Source of the DNA: Thermodesulfobacteriota bacterium
Lineage (GTDB): Bacteria; Desulfobacterota; BSN033; WVXP01; G020346125
Direction of reading: 5' to 3'
Assembly: GCA_030145085.1 (NCBI GenBank)
Contig: JAQYWG010000002.1
Coordinates: 1-37,555, forward strand
DNA length: 37,555 bases
The notes under the pieces are model-generated. The model made no database searches. It was not told the origin of the DNA and worked only from the letters and a program-made list of their open reading frames with translations. How positions within the stretch are numbered: position 1 is the stretch's first letter; the number at the start of each line of letters is the position of its first letter. The position numbers and the translations under genes are program-made. Positions 1 through 6,743 of this stretch are shown piece after piece.

Positions 1-2
1 AA

Positions 3-101
3 CTCCACGAAAAACTGGAGGGCCGAGTCGAACAATTAGAAAGAGCTCATGAACCACAGAAACGAAAACCACAATTGAGACAATCCAAGGGGAAAAGGTG
101 A
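3..101 (+). CDS. C-terminal fragment of an unidentified protein (5' end outside window)
   Basis: One frame is open from the window edge to a TGA at 99-101 and gives about 32 residues rich in Lys, Arg, Gln and Glu, with a short heptad-like start (LHEKLEGRVEQLER). The TGA overlaps the ATG of the next gene (TGATG), an arrangement typical of translationally coupled genes, which supports this being a real gene end. The family cannot be recognised from so short a charged tail. It could also be a chance open frame. Confidence 0.4.
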   Translation, partial: LHEKLEGRVEQLERAHEPQKRKPQLRQSKGKR

Positions 102-526
102 TGGAGTACCCAGAATTTTTGATGGATCACTTCCAAAGTCCTCGAAATGTTGGAGAGATCGCTGATGCCGATGGTACGGGAATCGTGAAGAATGCTACCT
201 GCGGCGACATCATGCAAATGTCCATAAAAGTGAAAGAGGATGTGATCGTGGATGCGAAATTCAAGACCTTCGGATGCGGCGCCGCCATTGCAACCAGCTC
301 CATCATCACCGAAAAGGTGAAGGGAAAGGGCATTAAGGAAGCTTTAAGGATTTCGGATGAAACGGCCAAGGACATCTTGAGCCAACTGTCCAGGGATAAG
401 TTTCCCTGCTTCACCTTGGCTGCCGATGCATTGAGGCTGGCCATAGAGGAATACTACTGCAACAAACAAAAAATCCACGACAAGGGGGGGATCAGGGAAG
501 AGGATTTGGAGAAAATCCTCCCTTGA
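101..526 (+). CDS. nifU: NifU/IscU-type iron-sulfur cluster assembly scaffold
   Basis: This 141-residue protein matches the IscU/NifU N-terminal scaffold family, on which a cysteine desulfurase builds [2Fe-2S] clusters before transfer to apoproteins. The N-terminus (YPEFLMDHFQSPRNVGE) is the family signature. The three ligand cysteines are at about residue 34 (ATCGD, including the Asp typical of the family), 59 (FGCGAA) and 103 (KFPCFTLAADAL). Length is normal for a stand-alone scaffold without the NifU C-terminal domain. A GTG three bases upstream is an alternative start, but the ATG at 101 is better spaced from the AAGGGG at 87-92. No cysteine desulfurase is visible in the window, so its partner presumably lies upstream or elsewhere. 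Confidence 0.9.
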   Translation: MEYPEFLMDHFQSPRNVGEIADADGTGIVKNATCGDIMQMSIKVKEDVIVDAKFKTFGCGAAIATSSIITEKVKGKGIKEALRISDETAKDILSQLSRDKFPCFTLAADALRLAIEEYYCNKQKIHDKGGIREEDLEKILP

Positions 527-652
527 GAAGATAGAAAACCCTAACCGAATTCCTCTGGTATCGAAAATTCCTCGGTTGAGACCGCAAATTCCCGTTAACG
601 CCTTCTTTACGGAATTCCCCTGTCTGATTTCCCTGGCAGGCCTTGACTTGTT

Positions 653-667
653 TGGCATGATTATTGG
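653..667 (+). promoter_or_regulatory. Weak sigma-54-like -24/-12 element
   Basis: TGGCATG, four bases, then TTGG resembles the sigma-54 consensus TGGCACG-N4-TTGC, with correct spacing but a mismatch at the normally strict GC of the -12 box. It lies 86 bases upstream of the candidate selenoprotein gene. No activator site was identified. This is a weak call and could be chance. Confidence 0.18.
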
Positions 668-752
668 AGAATAAAATGGGTGGACAACGAGGTGGTAGAA
701 CCTCGCGTTGAATGCCCAACGGACAGAATAAGGGTTCTCATAGAGGTGAGGT

Positions 753-1967
753 ATGGCAGGTCTTCGATATCATGGTTATGGTCAGCCAGCGTTAGGGGAG
801 ACATTTCAATGCTGGGACAAGAAGCCGAAAGATAGCTGGGGGGGCCTCATTACAAGGATGGCACCATTGATCGTTATATTTGGCCTCTTGATCTTTTGTC
901 AACGCGTTCAAGCAGTTGAATTGACGCTCCTCTATTCCAATGATACCCACGGGGTGATTGATCCCTGTCCCACCTGAGGAAATAGGCTTGTGGGAGGGTT
1001 GGCCCGGCGGGCCACCGTTATTAAGGATCTCAAGAAGGAAGGAAAAGAGCTCATCACCCTCGAAGCGGGCAACTCTCTCTTCAAGGGCAAGCGTTCTCCT
1101 TCTTCCGTCGAGAGGAAGAAGGCCAGATTAATTGCAACGGCTTACGGGCGGATGGGCTATCAGGCCCTCAACGTTGGATCGGATGACCTTTTGGCCGGAA
1201 TCGAATTCCTGAGGGAGTTGCAGGGGGAGATTCACTTACCCCTCCTGTCTGCCAACCTCCTGGGTAGAAAAGGAGGAAAACCGACCTTCAAATCCCACGT
1301 GGTGTTCGATCTCGACGGAATAAGGGTCGGCATTCTTGGCCTAACCTCCGATGCCCGCCACAATGAAGGCGTACCCCCTGAAGGCTATTTCGTATCCGAT
1401 CCAATAGCGGCGGCGAAGAGGGTTGCGGCCGAGCTTGCGAAGGACTGCGATATCATCGTGGCCCTCAGCAACCTGGGCTCTTTTAAGGAATATACCAAGC
1501 TGGTTCAACAGGTGAAGGAGATCCACTTCATCTTTGGAAGCGGAATGGGGAAATCCTACCACCAAACCATTCGGCCCGATGGAGGCTGGAAGGCCTTGCT
1601 TCTCCAGGTTTACTCAAAGGGACAGTACCTGGGGAGGATTGATCTGAAGGTTGTTAAGGGAGCCCGTGATTTCGTCGACCTCAGTCGCAAAGCTCAATTG
1701 GAAAAACAGATCAACAGTATCGAAAGGCAATTGGAATCTTACCAAAAGGGGACGGGAAGCGCCAAATCCATCCCCGAAGATAAGAGGAAAAAGTATATCA
1801 ACAGACTGGAGGAATTTAAGAAGAGGTCCGAGGCCCAGTTGAGCGAGTTGGAGAAGGATTCCCGGAGAAACAATACCTTCATCAATACTCCCATCCGTCT
1901 CGATGATAAGATAAAGGAGGATCCCGAGATAAAAGAATTGGTAGATCGGTTCAAGAAGGGGTTATGA
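753..1967 (+). CDS. Candidate selenoprotein: exported metallophosphatase-like protein with in-frame TGA (C-P-T-Sec)
   Basis: One frame runs for 405 codons, broken only by a TGA at 975-977 (codon 75). The upstream half has a strong ribosome site (GAGGTGAGGT before ATG 753), a hydrophobic export signal at about residues 37-54 and the 5'-nucleotidase-type start LTLLYSNDTHG. The TGA follows C72-P73-T74, so Sec would complete a CxxU motif. The same frame continues with GNRLVGGLARRATVI and a metallophosphatase-like core (LPLLSANLL, GIRVGILGLTSDA, CDIIVALSNLG), then a charged coiled coil at about residues 310-360 in place of the usual 5'-nucleotidase C-terminal domain. Several expected metal ligands look replaced (EAGNS for DAGD, LSNLG for LSHLG, FGSGM for GGH), so hydrolase activity is doubtful. 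A SECIS-like hairpin follows the TGA. An automatic caller would split it into a 74-residue fragment and a protein starting at GTG 990. The alternative is a simple nonsense mutation. An internal ATG at 858 would give a conventional-length signal peptide. Confidence 0.7.
975..1016 (+). promoter_or_regulatory. UGA codon with bacterial SECIS-like hairpin
   Basis: After the TGA (975-977) and a 19-base spacer, 997-1016 folds as GGT/ACC (997-999 with 1014-1016), a bulged T at 1000, then GGCCC/GGGCC (1001-1005 with 1009-1013) and a GGC loop at 1006-1008. The E. coli fdhF SECIS has the same GGU/ACC base, a bulged U at the same place and a loop beginning GG. Here the stem above the bulge is 5 bp rather than 3 and the spacer is longer than fdhF's 11 bases, but the loop still lies within the range described for bacterial SECIS elements. 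The hairpin encodes LARRA, so peptide constraint could explain part of the symmetry. Confidence 0.6.
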
Positions 1968-2034
1968 CCGGGGCGGGCATTGTACCCCCTATAGGCTTCA
2001 TAGATAAATCAGCGGTTAAAAGTACCCACGAAAT

Positions 2035-2613
2035 ATGGGAACATCCGAATCCACCCATGGTCGCCTATTTCACTTCTTTAGGTGGAATCACCTCTTCCCC
2101 AAACGACCAATGGCTGTAAAAGGAAAAACTCGCATCTTCCAACAAGTAATCATTATACTTCTCTTTTCCGTTGCAACAGCATTGATGACCAATGCGCTTC
2201 GATCAAATTCCCTTCCCTTAGTTGGAGACTGGTCTCAAGGGACTTTCTCTTTGAAAGCGGAATTGGATATCCCCACGGTTCCCTTGGAAGATGCCGTGGT
2301 AAAATTCTTATCCGACGAAGCCCTTTTTCTGGACGCTCGTTCCAGGGCTGATTACCAGTCGGGGCACATAAAAGGCGCCTTGAATTTACCCGTACGCGAA
2401 GGGAATTTCGGCCGGAGGCTTCAGGAGTTCTCGCTGAAGGTAGACCACGAAAAGGAGCTGATCATTTATTGCGACGGTATCGCCTGCACCTTAAGCCCCG
2501 AACTTGCCTCCATATTAAGGGGCCTGGGATACAGGGATGTTAAAATCCTGATCAACGGGTGGACCGAATGGACTATGACGGGAATGCCTTTCGAGGTAGA
2601 GGGGAACACATGA
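2035..2613 (+). CDS. Membrane-anchored rhodanese-domain protein
   Basis: The protein has one transmembrane segment at about residues 39-57 (VIIILLFSVATALMTNAL), then a conserved juxtamembrane stretch (SLPLVGDW) and a single rhodanese domain (residues 85-190). Rhodanese hallmarks are LFLDARSRADYQSGHIKGALNLP and the active-site loop IIYCDGIACTLS, with the sulfur-carrying Cys after IIY and a second Cys five residues on. The domain should face the periplasm. It likely carries persulfide sulfur or acts as a thiol redox partner. The start is uncertain: neither ATG 2035 nor ATG 2110 has a clear ribosome site. Its stop overlaps the start of the DoxX/MauE gene (ATGA), so the two are probably translated as a pair. 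Confidence 0.8.
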   Translation: MGTSESTHGRLFHFFRWNHLFPKRPMAVKGKTRIFQQVIIILLFSVATALMTNALRSNSLPLVGDWSQGTFSLKAELDIPTVPLEDAVVKFLSDEALFLDARSRADYQSGHIKGALNLPVREGNFGRRLQEFSLKVDHEKELIIYCDGIACTLSPELASILRGLGYRDVKILINGWTEWTMTGMPFEVEGNT

Positions 2614-3113
2614 AGGAGTTTATGCGGTCAATCTTCAGTCTTTATGCCAACCCCTATGTCTCCGTTATATTCCGCTGGGCAGTAGGTCTGATTTTCATCT
2701 ATGCCAGTGTGGATAAACTTCTCAATCCCTTGGCCTTTGGCGTTGCCGTGTACAATTACAAGATTCTTCCGGGAGGCTTCATTAATCTGGTGGCGATAAC
2801 GCTTCCCTGGTTGGAGTTGATCTGCGGAATCCTCCTCATCGCCGGATTGTTTCCGCGTGCAGCAGCCCTTATCGTGAGCGTTCTCCTCCTGATTTTCTTC
2901 TCCGCCCTCTCGACAAGCCTCTATCGGGGAATCGACATCAGTTGCGGTTGTTTCTCCGTGAACACCACTGCGGATACAATTGGCATCTCCTCAATGATAA
3001 GAGACCTGTTGATCCTGCCCATGAGCATCCAAATTCTCCTTTTCGACGAGGGACTGATAGGCATAGGTCGGGGACAAGATGGCAGAAGGTTCAAACCCCA
3101 CAATCTCGCCTGA
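2610..3113 (+). CDS. DoxX/MauE family membrane protein
   Basis: This 167-residue protein has about four membrane helices, starting at FRWAVGLIFIYASVDKLLNP, the recognisable beginning of DoxX/MauE proteins. A CGC motif (DISCGCF) in the last loop is the conserved Cys pair of MauE-like proteins, which support disulfide or electron traffic across the membrane. ATG 2610 is chosen because it overlaps the rhodanese stop (ATGA) and follows AGAGGGGAAC. An in-frame upstream start inside the rhodanese gene is unlikely. Context with the rhodanese and the candidate selenoprotein points to envelope thiol or sulfur chemistry; the substrate is not visible in the sequence. Confidence 0.8.
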   Translation: MKEFMRSIFSLYANPYVSVIFRWAVGLIFIYASVDKLLNPLAFGVAVYNYKILPGGFINLVAITLPWLELICGILLIAGLFPRAAALIVSVLLLIFFSALSTSLYRGIDISCGCFSVNTTADTIGISSMIRDLLILPMSIQILLFDEGLIGIGRGQDGRRFKPHNLA

Positions 3114-3490
3114 GGCTGAACTGCTGCAGTGGGTCCCATCTATACCTTCCGGACATTGGGTTAGTGGCCACCCCCGCCTCGAGGACCCGAGAAACCGGGA
3201 TTACCGTTGAGCTTGTCGGAATCTCCATGAGGTCTCCCCTTTACTCCATGCCAAACCTAGGAAGGGCTATCCTGAATTGAGCCCCAGCACAAATCTGCCA
3301 TGATGATCGCCGGCGAAAAAAAGGCGTTGGGACAAGGGACTTTCTGGACGAAAGGCCTGGCATATTGACCTCTTGATCCAAAGAAGTTATGTTGTTGAAC
3401 AAGAGTTCAGATTCCCACATGGAACCGGAGGGAAAGGATTTCGCCTGTAGAATCCCACGGCTCAAGAGCTTAGTTTGGAAGGGGACTGAG
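3114..3490 (+). other. Gap without a convincing gene
   Basis: There are 377 bases between the DoxX/MauE and XdhC-like genes. A frame starting at ATG 3079 stays open for 43 codons to a TGA and for about 30 more beyond it, but it overlaps the previous gene, has no recognisable motif and no convincing SECIS-like hairpin. No RNA gene, terminator or promoter was found. Confidence 0.4.
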
Positions 3491-4261
3491 ATGGAGGACA
3501 TATATCGAACATTGGTGGAAATTAAGGACCAGGGAAAGCGCTCAGCCTTGGCCGTCGTCGTACGTACGAAAGGGTCGACTCCGAGAAAGACTGGGGCCAA
3601 AATGATTGTCATGGAGGATGGGGGCATCCTTGGAACCCTGGGAGGTGGGGGTCTGGAAAAAAAGATCATCCAGGAATCCCTTGAAGCCCTCAAAGAAGGA
3701 AAAGCAAAACTGACATCCTTTACCCTCGAAGGGAGCTTGGACATGATGTGTGGCGGCGAGATTGACGTTTACATCGAACCCATTAACCAGCCGGAGAAAC
3801 TCATCATATTCGGTGCTGGCCATATTACGAACGCGTTGGCACCTCTGATGCGGTCGTTGGACTTTCGCGTTACCGTCGTGGACGATAACCCGGAAAAGCT
3901 CCAAGAAAATGGAATTACGGATATCGAGGACCTCTATTCGGAAGATATGGAGTCTTATGCGGAAAGGCTCTCCCCTGAAAGCAACGCATATATCATAATC
4001 CTTACCCGGGGTTTCTCAAAAGACAAGGCCGTCCTCGAACACCTCATCGCAAAGGACTTTCGCTATGTAGGGATGGTCGGAAGCGGGAGAAAGATCAGCA
4101 CCATCAGGGAAGATCTGATTTCGAAGGGAATGAAGAAGGAACATCTATCCAAACTCCACGCCCCCATAGGCCTGGATATCGGTGCGGAAACGCCAGAGGA
4201 GATTGCCGTCAGCATTGCAGCGGAAATCATCTCGGTGAAAAGGGGGAAAAGGGGCAATTAA
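3491..4261 (+). CDS. XdhC/CoxI family molybdenum-hydroxylase maturation protein
   Basis: XdhC/CoxI proteins bind molybdenum cofactor and help sulfurate and insert it into xanthine-dehydrogenase-type hydroxylases. The N-terminal domain shows KGSTPRKTGAKMIV, GTLGGGGLEK and MMCGGEIDVYIEP. The C-terminal part is a Rossmann domain (LIIFGAGHITNALAP, then VVDDNPEKL) ending with PIGLDIGAETPEEIAVSIAAEII, the typical XdhC end. ATG 3491 follows AAGGGG with good spacing and gives 256 residues; the longer frame from 3389 adds unrelated sequence. No hydroxylase structural gene is in the window, so the client is elsewhere. Five bases separate it from lgt. Confidence 0.85.
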   Translation: MEDIYRTLVEIKDQGKRSALAVVVRTKGSTPRKTGAKMIVMEDGGILGTLGGGGLEKKIIQESLEALKEGKAKLTSFTLEGSLDMMCGGEIDVYIEPINQPEKLIIFGAGHITNALAPLMRSLDFRVTVVDDNPEKLQENGITDIEDLYSEDMESYAERLSPESNAYIIILTRGFSKDKAVLEHLIAKDFRYVGMVGSGRKISTIREDLISKGMKKEHLSKLHAPIGLDIGAETPEEIAVSIAAEIISVKRGKRGN

Positions 4262-4266
4262 ACCAT

Positions 4267-5028
4267 ATGAGCCCGATAATCTTTAAAATCGGCCCAGTGA
4301 GCATACGATGGTATGGAGTGCTTATCATGGGCGGGGTGATCCTCGGACTTGTCCTAGCAGGGCGAGAAGCCAAACGGCAGTCGGTAAGCATCGCGTTCAT
4401 CTACGATCTCTTCTTCTATATGTTGATAAGCGCCATCCTAGGAGCACGCCTTTACTACGTCATCTTCTCCTGGGACCTGTACAGGAATAATCTGGGGGAG
4501 ATCGCCGCCTTCTGGCACGGCGGACTCGCAATTCACGGGGCACTTATCGGAGGAACTGTTTCGGCGCTGGTTTATACCCGCTTGAAGGGATTTTCCTTCT
4601 GGCAGGTTGCCGATATCTTTGCCCCGAGCCTCATCCTCGGCCAAGCCATTGGTCGCTGGGGTAACTTCTTTAACCAGGAGGCCTTCGGAAGACCGACAAA
4701 TCTACCCTGGGGAATCTTCATTGAAAAGATCAATCGCCCTCTGAGCTATATTCATCAAACCTACTTCCACCCTACCTTCCTCTATGAATCTCTCTGGGAT
4801 TTTTGCGTCTTCCTCTTCTTACTGTGGGTCAGACGGAGAAAGGGTATAATCAGGGGTGATGTATTTCTCGCCTATCTCGCGCTGTATTCCCTCGGAAGAT
4901 TCTGGATTGAAGGCCTCAGGACGGATAGCTTGATGTTTGCGGGGTTTAGAGTTGCCCAGATCATAAGCCTTTCCCTTATTCTCTTGGCCTCAGTAACTCT
5001 CATTCAACGCCACTGGGGAAGGCAATGA
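4267..5028 (+). CDS. lgt: Prolipoprotein diacylglyceryl transferase
   Basis: Lgt transfers diacylglycerol from phosphatidylglycerol to the lipobox Cys of prolipoproteins, the first step of lipoprotein maturation in the inner membrane. The 253-residue length is normal. Signatures include the N-terminal IRWYGVLIMGGVILG, the conserved HGGLAIHGALIGG loop and the family signature GQAIGRWGNFFNQEAFG carrying catalytic Arg, Asn and Glu. A late stretch, YSLGRFWIEGLRTD, is also conserved. Seven membrane helices fit the hydrophobic pattern. It lies immediately after the XdhC-like gene and is the last + strand gene before a convergent junction. Confidence 0.95.
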   Translation: MSPIIFKIGPVSIRWYGVLIMGGVILGLVLAGREAKRQSVSIAFIYDLFFYMLISAILGARLYYVIFSWDLYRNNLGEIAAFWHGGLAIHGALIGGTVSALVYTRLKGFSFWQVADIFAPSLILGQAIGRWGNFFNQEAFGRPTNLPWGIFIEKINRPLSYIHQTYFHPTFLYESLWDFCVFLFLLWVRRRKGIIRGDVFLAYLALYSLGRFWIEGLRTDSLMFAGFRVAQIISLSLILLASVTLIQRHWGRQ

Positions 5029-5048
5029 CATTGTAATCACCAGCTACA

Positions 5049-5112
5049 GGTTCCGCGGTGTGCCGAGATGTAAAGATAGCACATGGTCAGCTCGGCTCAC
5101 CTCCTGGGAACC
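5049..5112. repeat. Interrupted inverted repeat between convergent genes
   Basis: Three nested arm pairs face each other: GGTTCC (5049-5054) with GGAACC (5107-5112), GGTG (5057-5060) with CACC (5098-5101), and GCCGAG (5062-5067) with CTCGGC (5091-5096), around a 23-base loop. It lies in the 129 bases between the ends of lgt and the lolA-like gene. There is no T-run, so it may be a bidirectional RNA structure rather than a classical intrinsic terminator. Confidence 0.5.
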
Positions 5113-5157
5113 CGCACCGATTAGGAAAGGGATACTATTCCATGATGGGGGTATTCC

Positions 5158-5823
5158 TCATCGAGGGGAGTGAAGGATCTCCACATCGCCCGGCAGATCG
5201 ACCTTGAAACGGGAGTCAGGAATTCCCCTGTTGACCTGAATATTTTCGTAAGAAAGGATGGTCAAATCCCCGCTTTTTTCGTAAAGGGCCAGCTTTTTTA
5301 TCAGCCAGTTTTGGGTGGATAGCCAAAGGGTGATTTTTGAGAAGATTCCCTCGGCCTCCCCTGGGATAACATCGAGGACTACAAAATTCCCCTCTTTTCT
5401 TATCGAAGTGAGCTTCCCCCAATCGCCTTCGAGGGGGTTGTCAAGGATCATGAGATATTTCTTGAGCATAGGGTTATTTCCAACGTGGTACCTTTGGGCA
5501 ACCCTCTCCCGTTTAAAGTAAAGCCATAGGGAATTTCCGTCCACAACCATCAGGCTTGGATCAGGGTCGAAGAGCTCGATGAGGACCTTATTGGGGCGCT
5601 TGAATTCGATCACTCCATGGGAGATAATTTTTTCCCTCAAAAAGGAGATTCGTTTCTCCTGAGTGAGATCCGCGGTAAAATCCTGCATCTCCCCCTGGAC
5701 TCGGGCAAGCTGACGGAGGATGAAATCCTTATCGAGCCGCCCTTGGGCTACGACCTGAATCGGCAATGCCACGAGCACCGAAAATATCATCAGAAATCCG
5801 AGCCATCTCTTGATAAATCCCAT
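5158..5823 (-). CDS. LolA-like outer-membrane lipoprotein carrier / sorting protein
   Basis: This 221-residue protein has a signal peptide (MGFIKRWLGFLMIFSVLVAL, cleavage near VVAQG) and a LolA-type fold. The order of LARVQGEMQDFTADLTQEK, GVIEFKRPNKVLIELFDPDPS, VVDGNSLWLYFKRERVAQ and TLWLSTQNWLIKKLALYEKSGDLTIL in separate stretches is typical of LolA domain proteins, which bind lipid or lipoprotein acyl chains in the periplasm. ATG 5823 gives a clean signal peptide and follows AAAGG; a GTG at 5874 overlapping the upstream methyltransferase stop (GTGA) is the alternative. It is co-directional with the upstream kinase and methyltransferase genes. Similarity is at family level, so orthology to E. 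coli LolA is not certain. Confidence 0.75.
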   Translation of the reverse strand: MGFIKRWLGFLMIFSVLVALPIQVVAQGRLDKDFILRQLARVQGEMQDFTADLTQEKRISFLREKIISHGVIEFKRPNKVLIELFDPDPSLMVVDGNSLWLYFKRERVAQRYHVGNNPMLKKYLMILDNPLEGDWGKLTSIRKEGNFVVLDVIPGEAEGIFSKITLWLSTQNWLIKKLALYEKSGDLTILSYENIQVNRGIPDSRFKVDLPGDVEILHSPR

Positions 5824-5870
5824 TATACTGACCTTTCGATCGGATCCTTGGGGGACAACCCGGGGTTCGC

Positions 5871-6743
5871 TCACTTCCTTCCCGTAGCCGTCTTGCTAAC
5901 CCCCGGAAGCAGAAATCGATTGTCCGATAGGAAAAAGAGCCCCTGGGCAACACTCCCAAACAAACGGGAGACAACCCTTGAGGGAAAATGGGCGGGGAGG
6001 GTATGCCCCCCTATAAAGGATTGACATCCGGCAAACCCCGCTTTTTCCAGGAATTTCTTGATGGTTTTAGGGGAAAAGTCGCTCAAGTGATAGGGAATGT
6101 CGTAAAGGGTATTTGGGATGCCAAGGAACGCCAAAAAGTCCTTAATGGATGTAGTATGGGGGTATCTAATGAGAATGAGCCCCCCGGGTTTGAGAATTCG
6201 ATAACACTCCCTCAAGAAAGCCATCGGATCATCGAGGTGCTCGATGACATAAAAGGTAGTGATAGCATGGAAATAGTTATCTGGCAGTTGACCTTCTTCG
6301 AGTGTTTTGGCGAGGACATTTAGCCCCAACTGTTTTCTGGCAAACTCCACCCCCTTACGTGAAATCTCCACCCCCAGGGTTTCCCAGCCCCTCTTTTTCA
6401 TTTCCAAGAGAAAGTGGCCATATCCTGTCCCCGCATCTAATATTCTCCCCTTGAACTGATTCTCCTCGATGAAATCGGCGGCACGGGAAAAAACCGGCAT
6501 CATCATTTTCCGCCACCCCTCGATACCCAACTCATCCTCCGGCAGATAACTCTGGTAATAAAAGTGCAAGGAAGCAGGGTTGGGCCTGGGATTGAGGTAG
6601 ATGAAATCACAAAAAGGGCATTTACACATTTTATACTGCCCCTCTTGATGGATCACTTTTCCCCCGGAACGGCCACAGAAATTACAGGGAACGGATATCA
6701 ATTTGACGCGGCCATTCTCGTAATGAAGCCCATTCTTTCTCAA
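5871..6743 (-). CDS. Class I SAM-dependent methyltransferase with N-terminal zinc-ribbon-like cysteines
   Basis: The N-terminus has five cysteines (C20, C23, C40, C42, C45) forming a probable zinc ribbon (CNFCG ... CKCPFC), common in the Methyltransf_23 type of sugar or lipid methyltransferase. The SAM domain follows: GRILDAGTGYGHFLLEM is motif I, TTFYVIEHLDDP is motif IV, and FLRECYRILKPGGLILIRYPH is the post-motif strand. The start is a TTG at 6743 overlapping the stop of the kinase gene (TTGA); a GAGG lies 11-14 bases upstream. Its substrate cannot be told from the sequence. The overlaps on both sides suggest one operon with the kinase and LolA-like genes. Confidence 0.8.
   Translation of the reverse strand: MRKNGLHYENGRVKLISVPCNFCGRSGGKVIHQEGQYKMCKCPFCDFIYLNPRPNPASLHFYYQSYLPEDELGIEGWRKMMMPVFSRAADFIEENQFKGRILDAGTGYGHFLLEMKKRGWETLGVEISRKGVEFARKQLGLNVLAKTLEEGQLPDNYFHAITTFYVIEHLDDPMAFLRECYRILKPGGLILIRYPHTTSIKDFLAFLGIPNTLYDIPYHLSDFSPKTIKKFLEKAGFAGCQSFIGGHTLPAHFPSRVVSRLFGSVAQGLFFLSDNRFLLPGVSKTATGRK

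Noticed and set aside
643-677. TTGACT ... TAAAAT as a sigma-70 promoter before the selenoprotein gene
   Set aside because: The spacer is 23 bases, too long for sigma-70.
3079-3303. Frame MAEGSNPTISPEAELL... open to a TGA and for about 30 codons beyond, as a second selenoprotein candidate
   Set aside because: It overlaps the DoxX/MauE gene, has no recognisable family, no Cys partner near the TGA and no clear SECIS-like hairpin.
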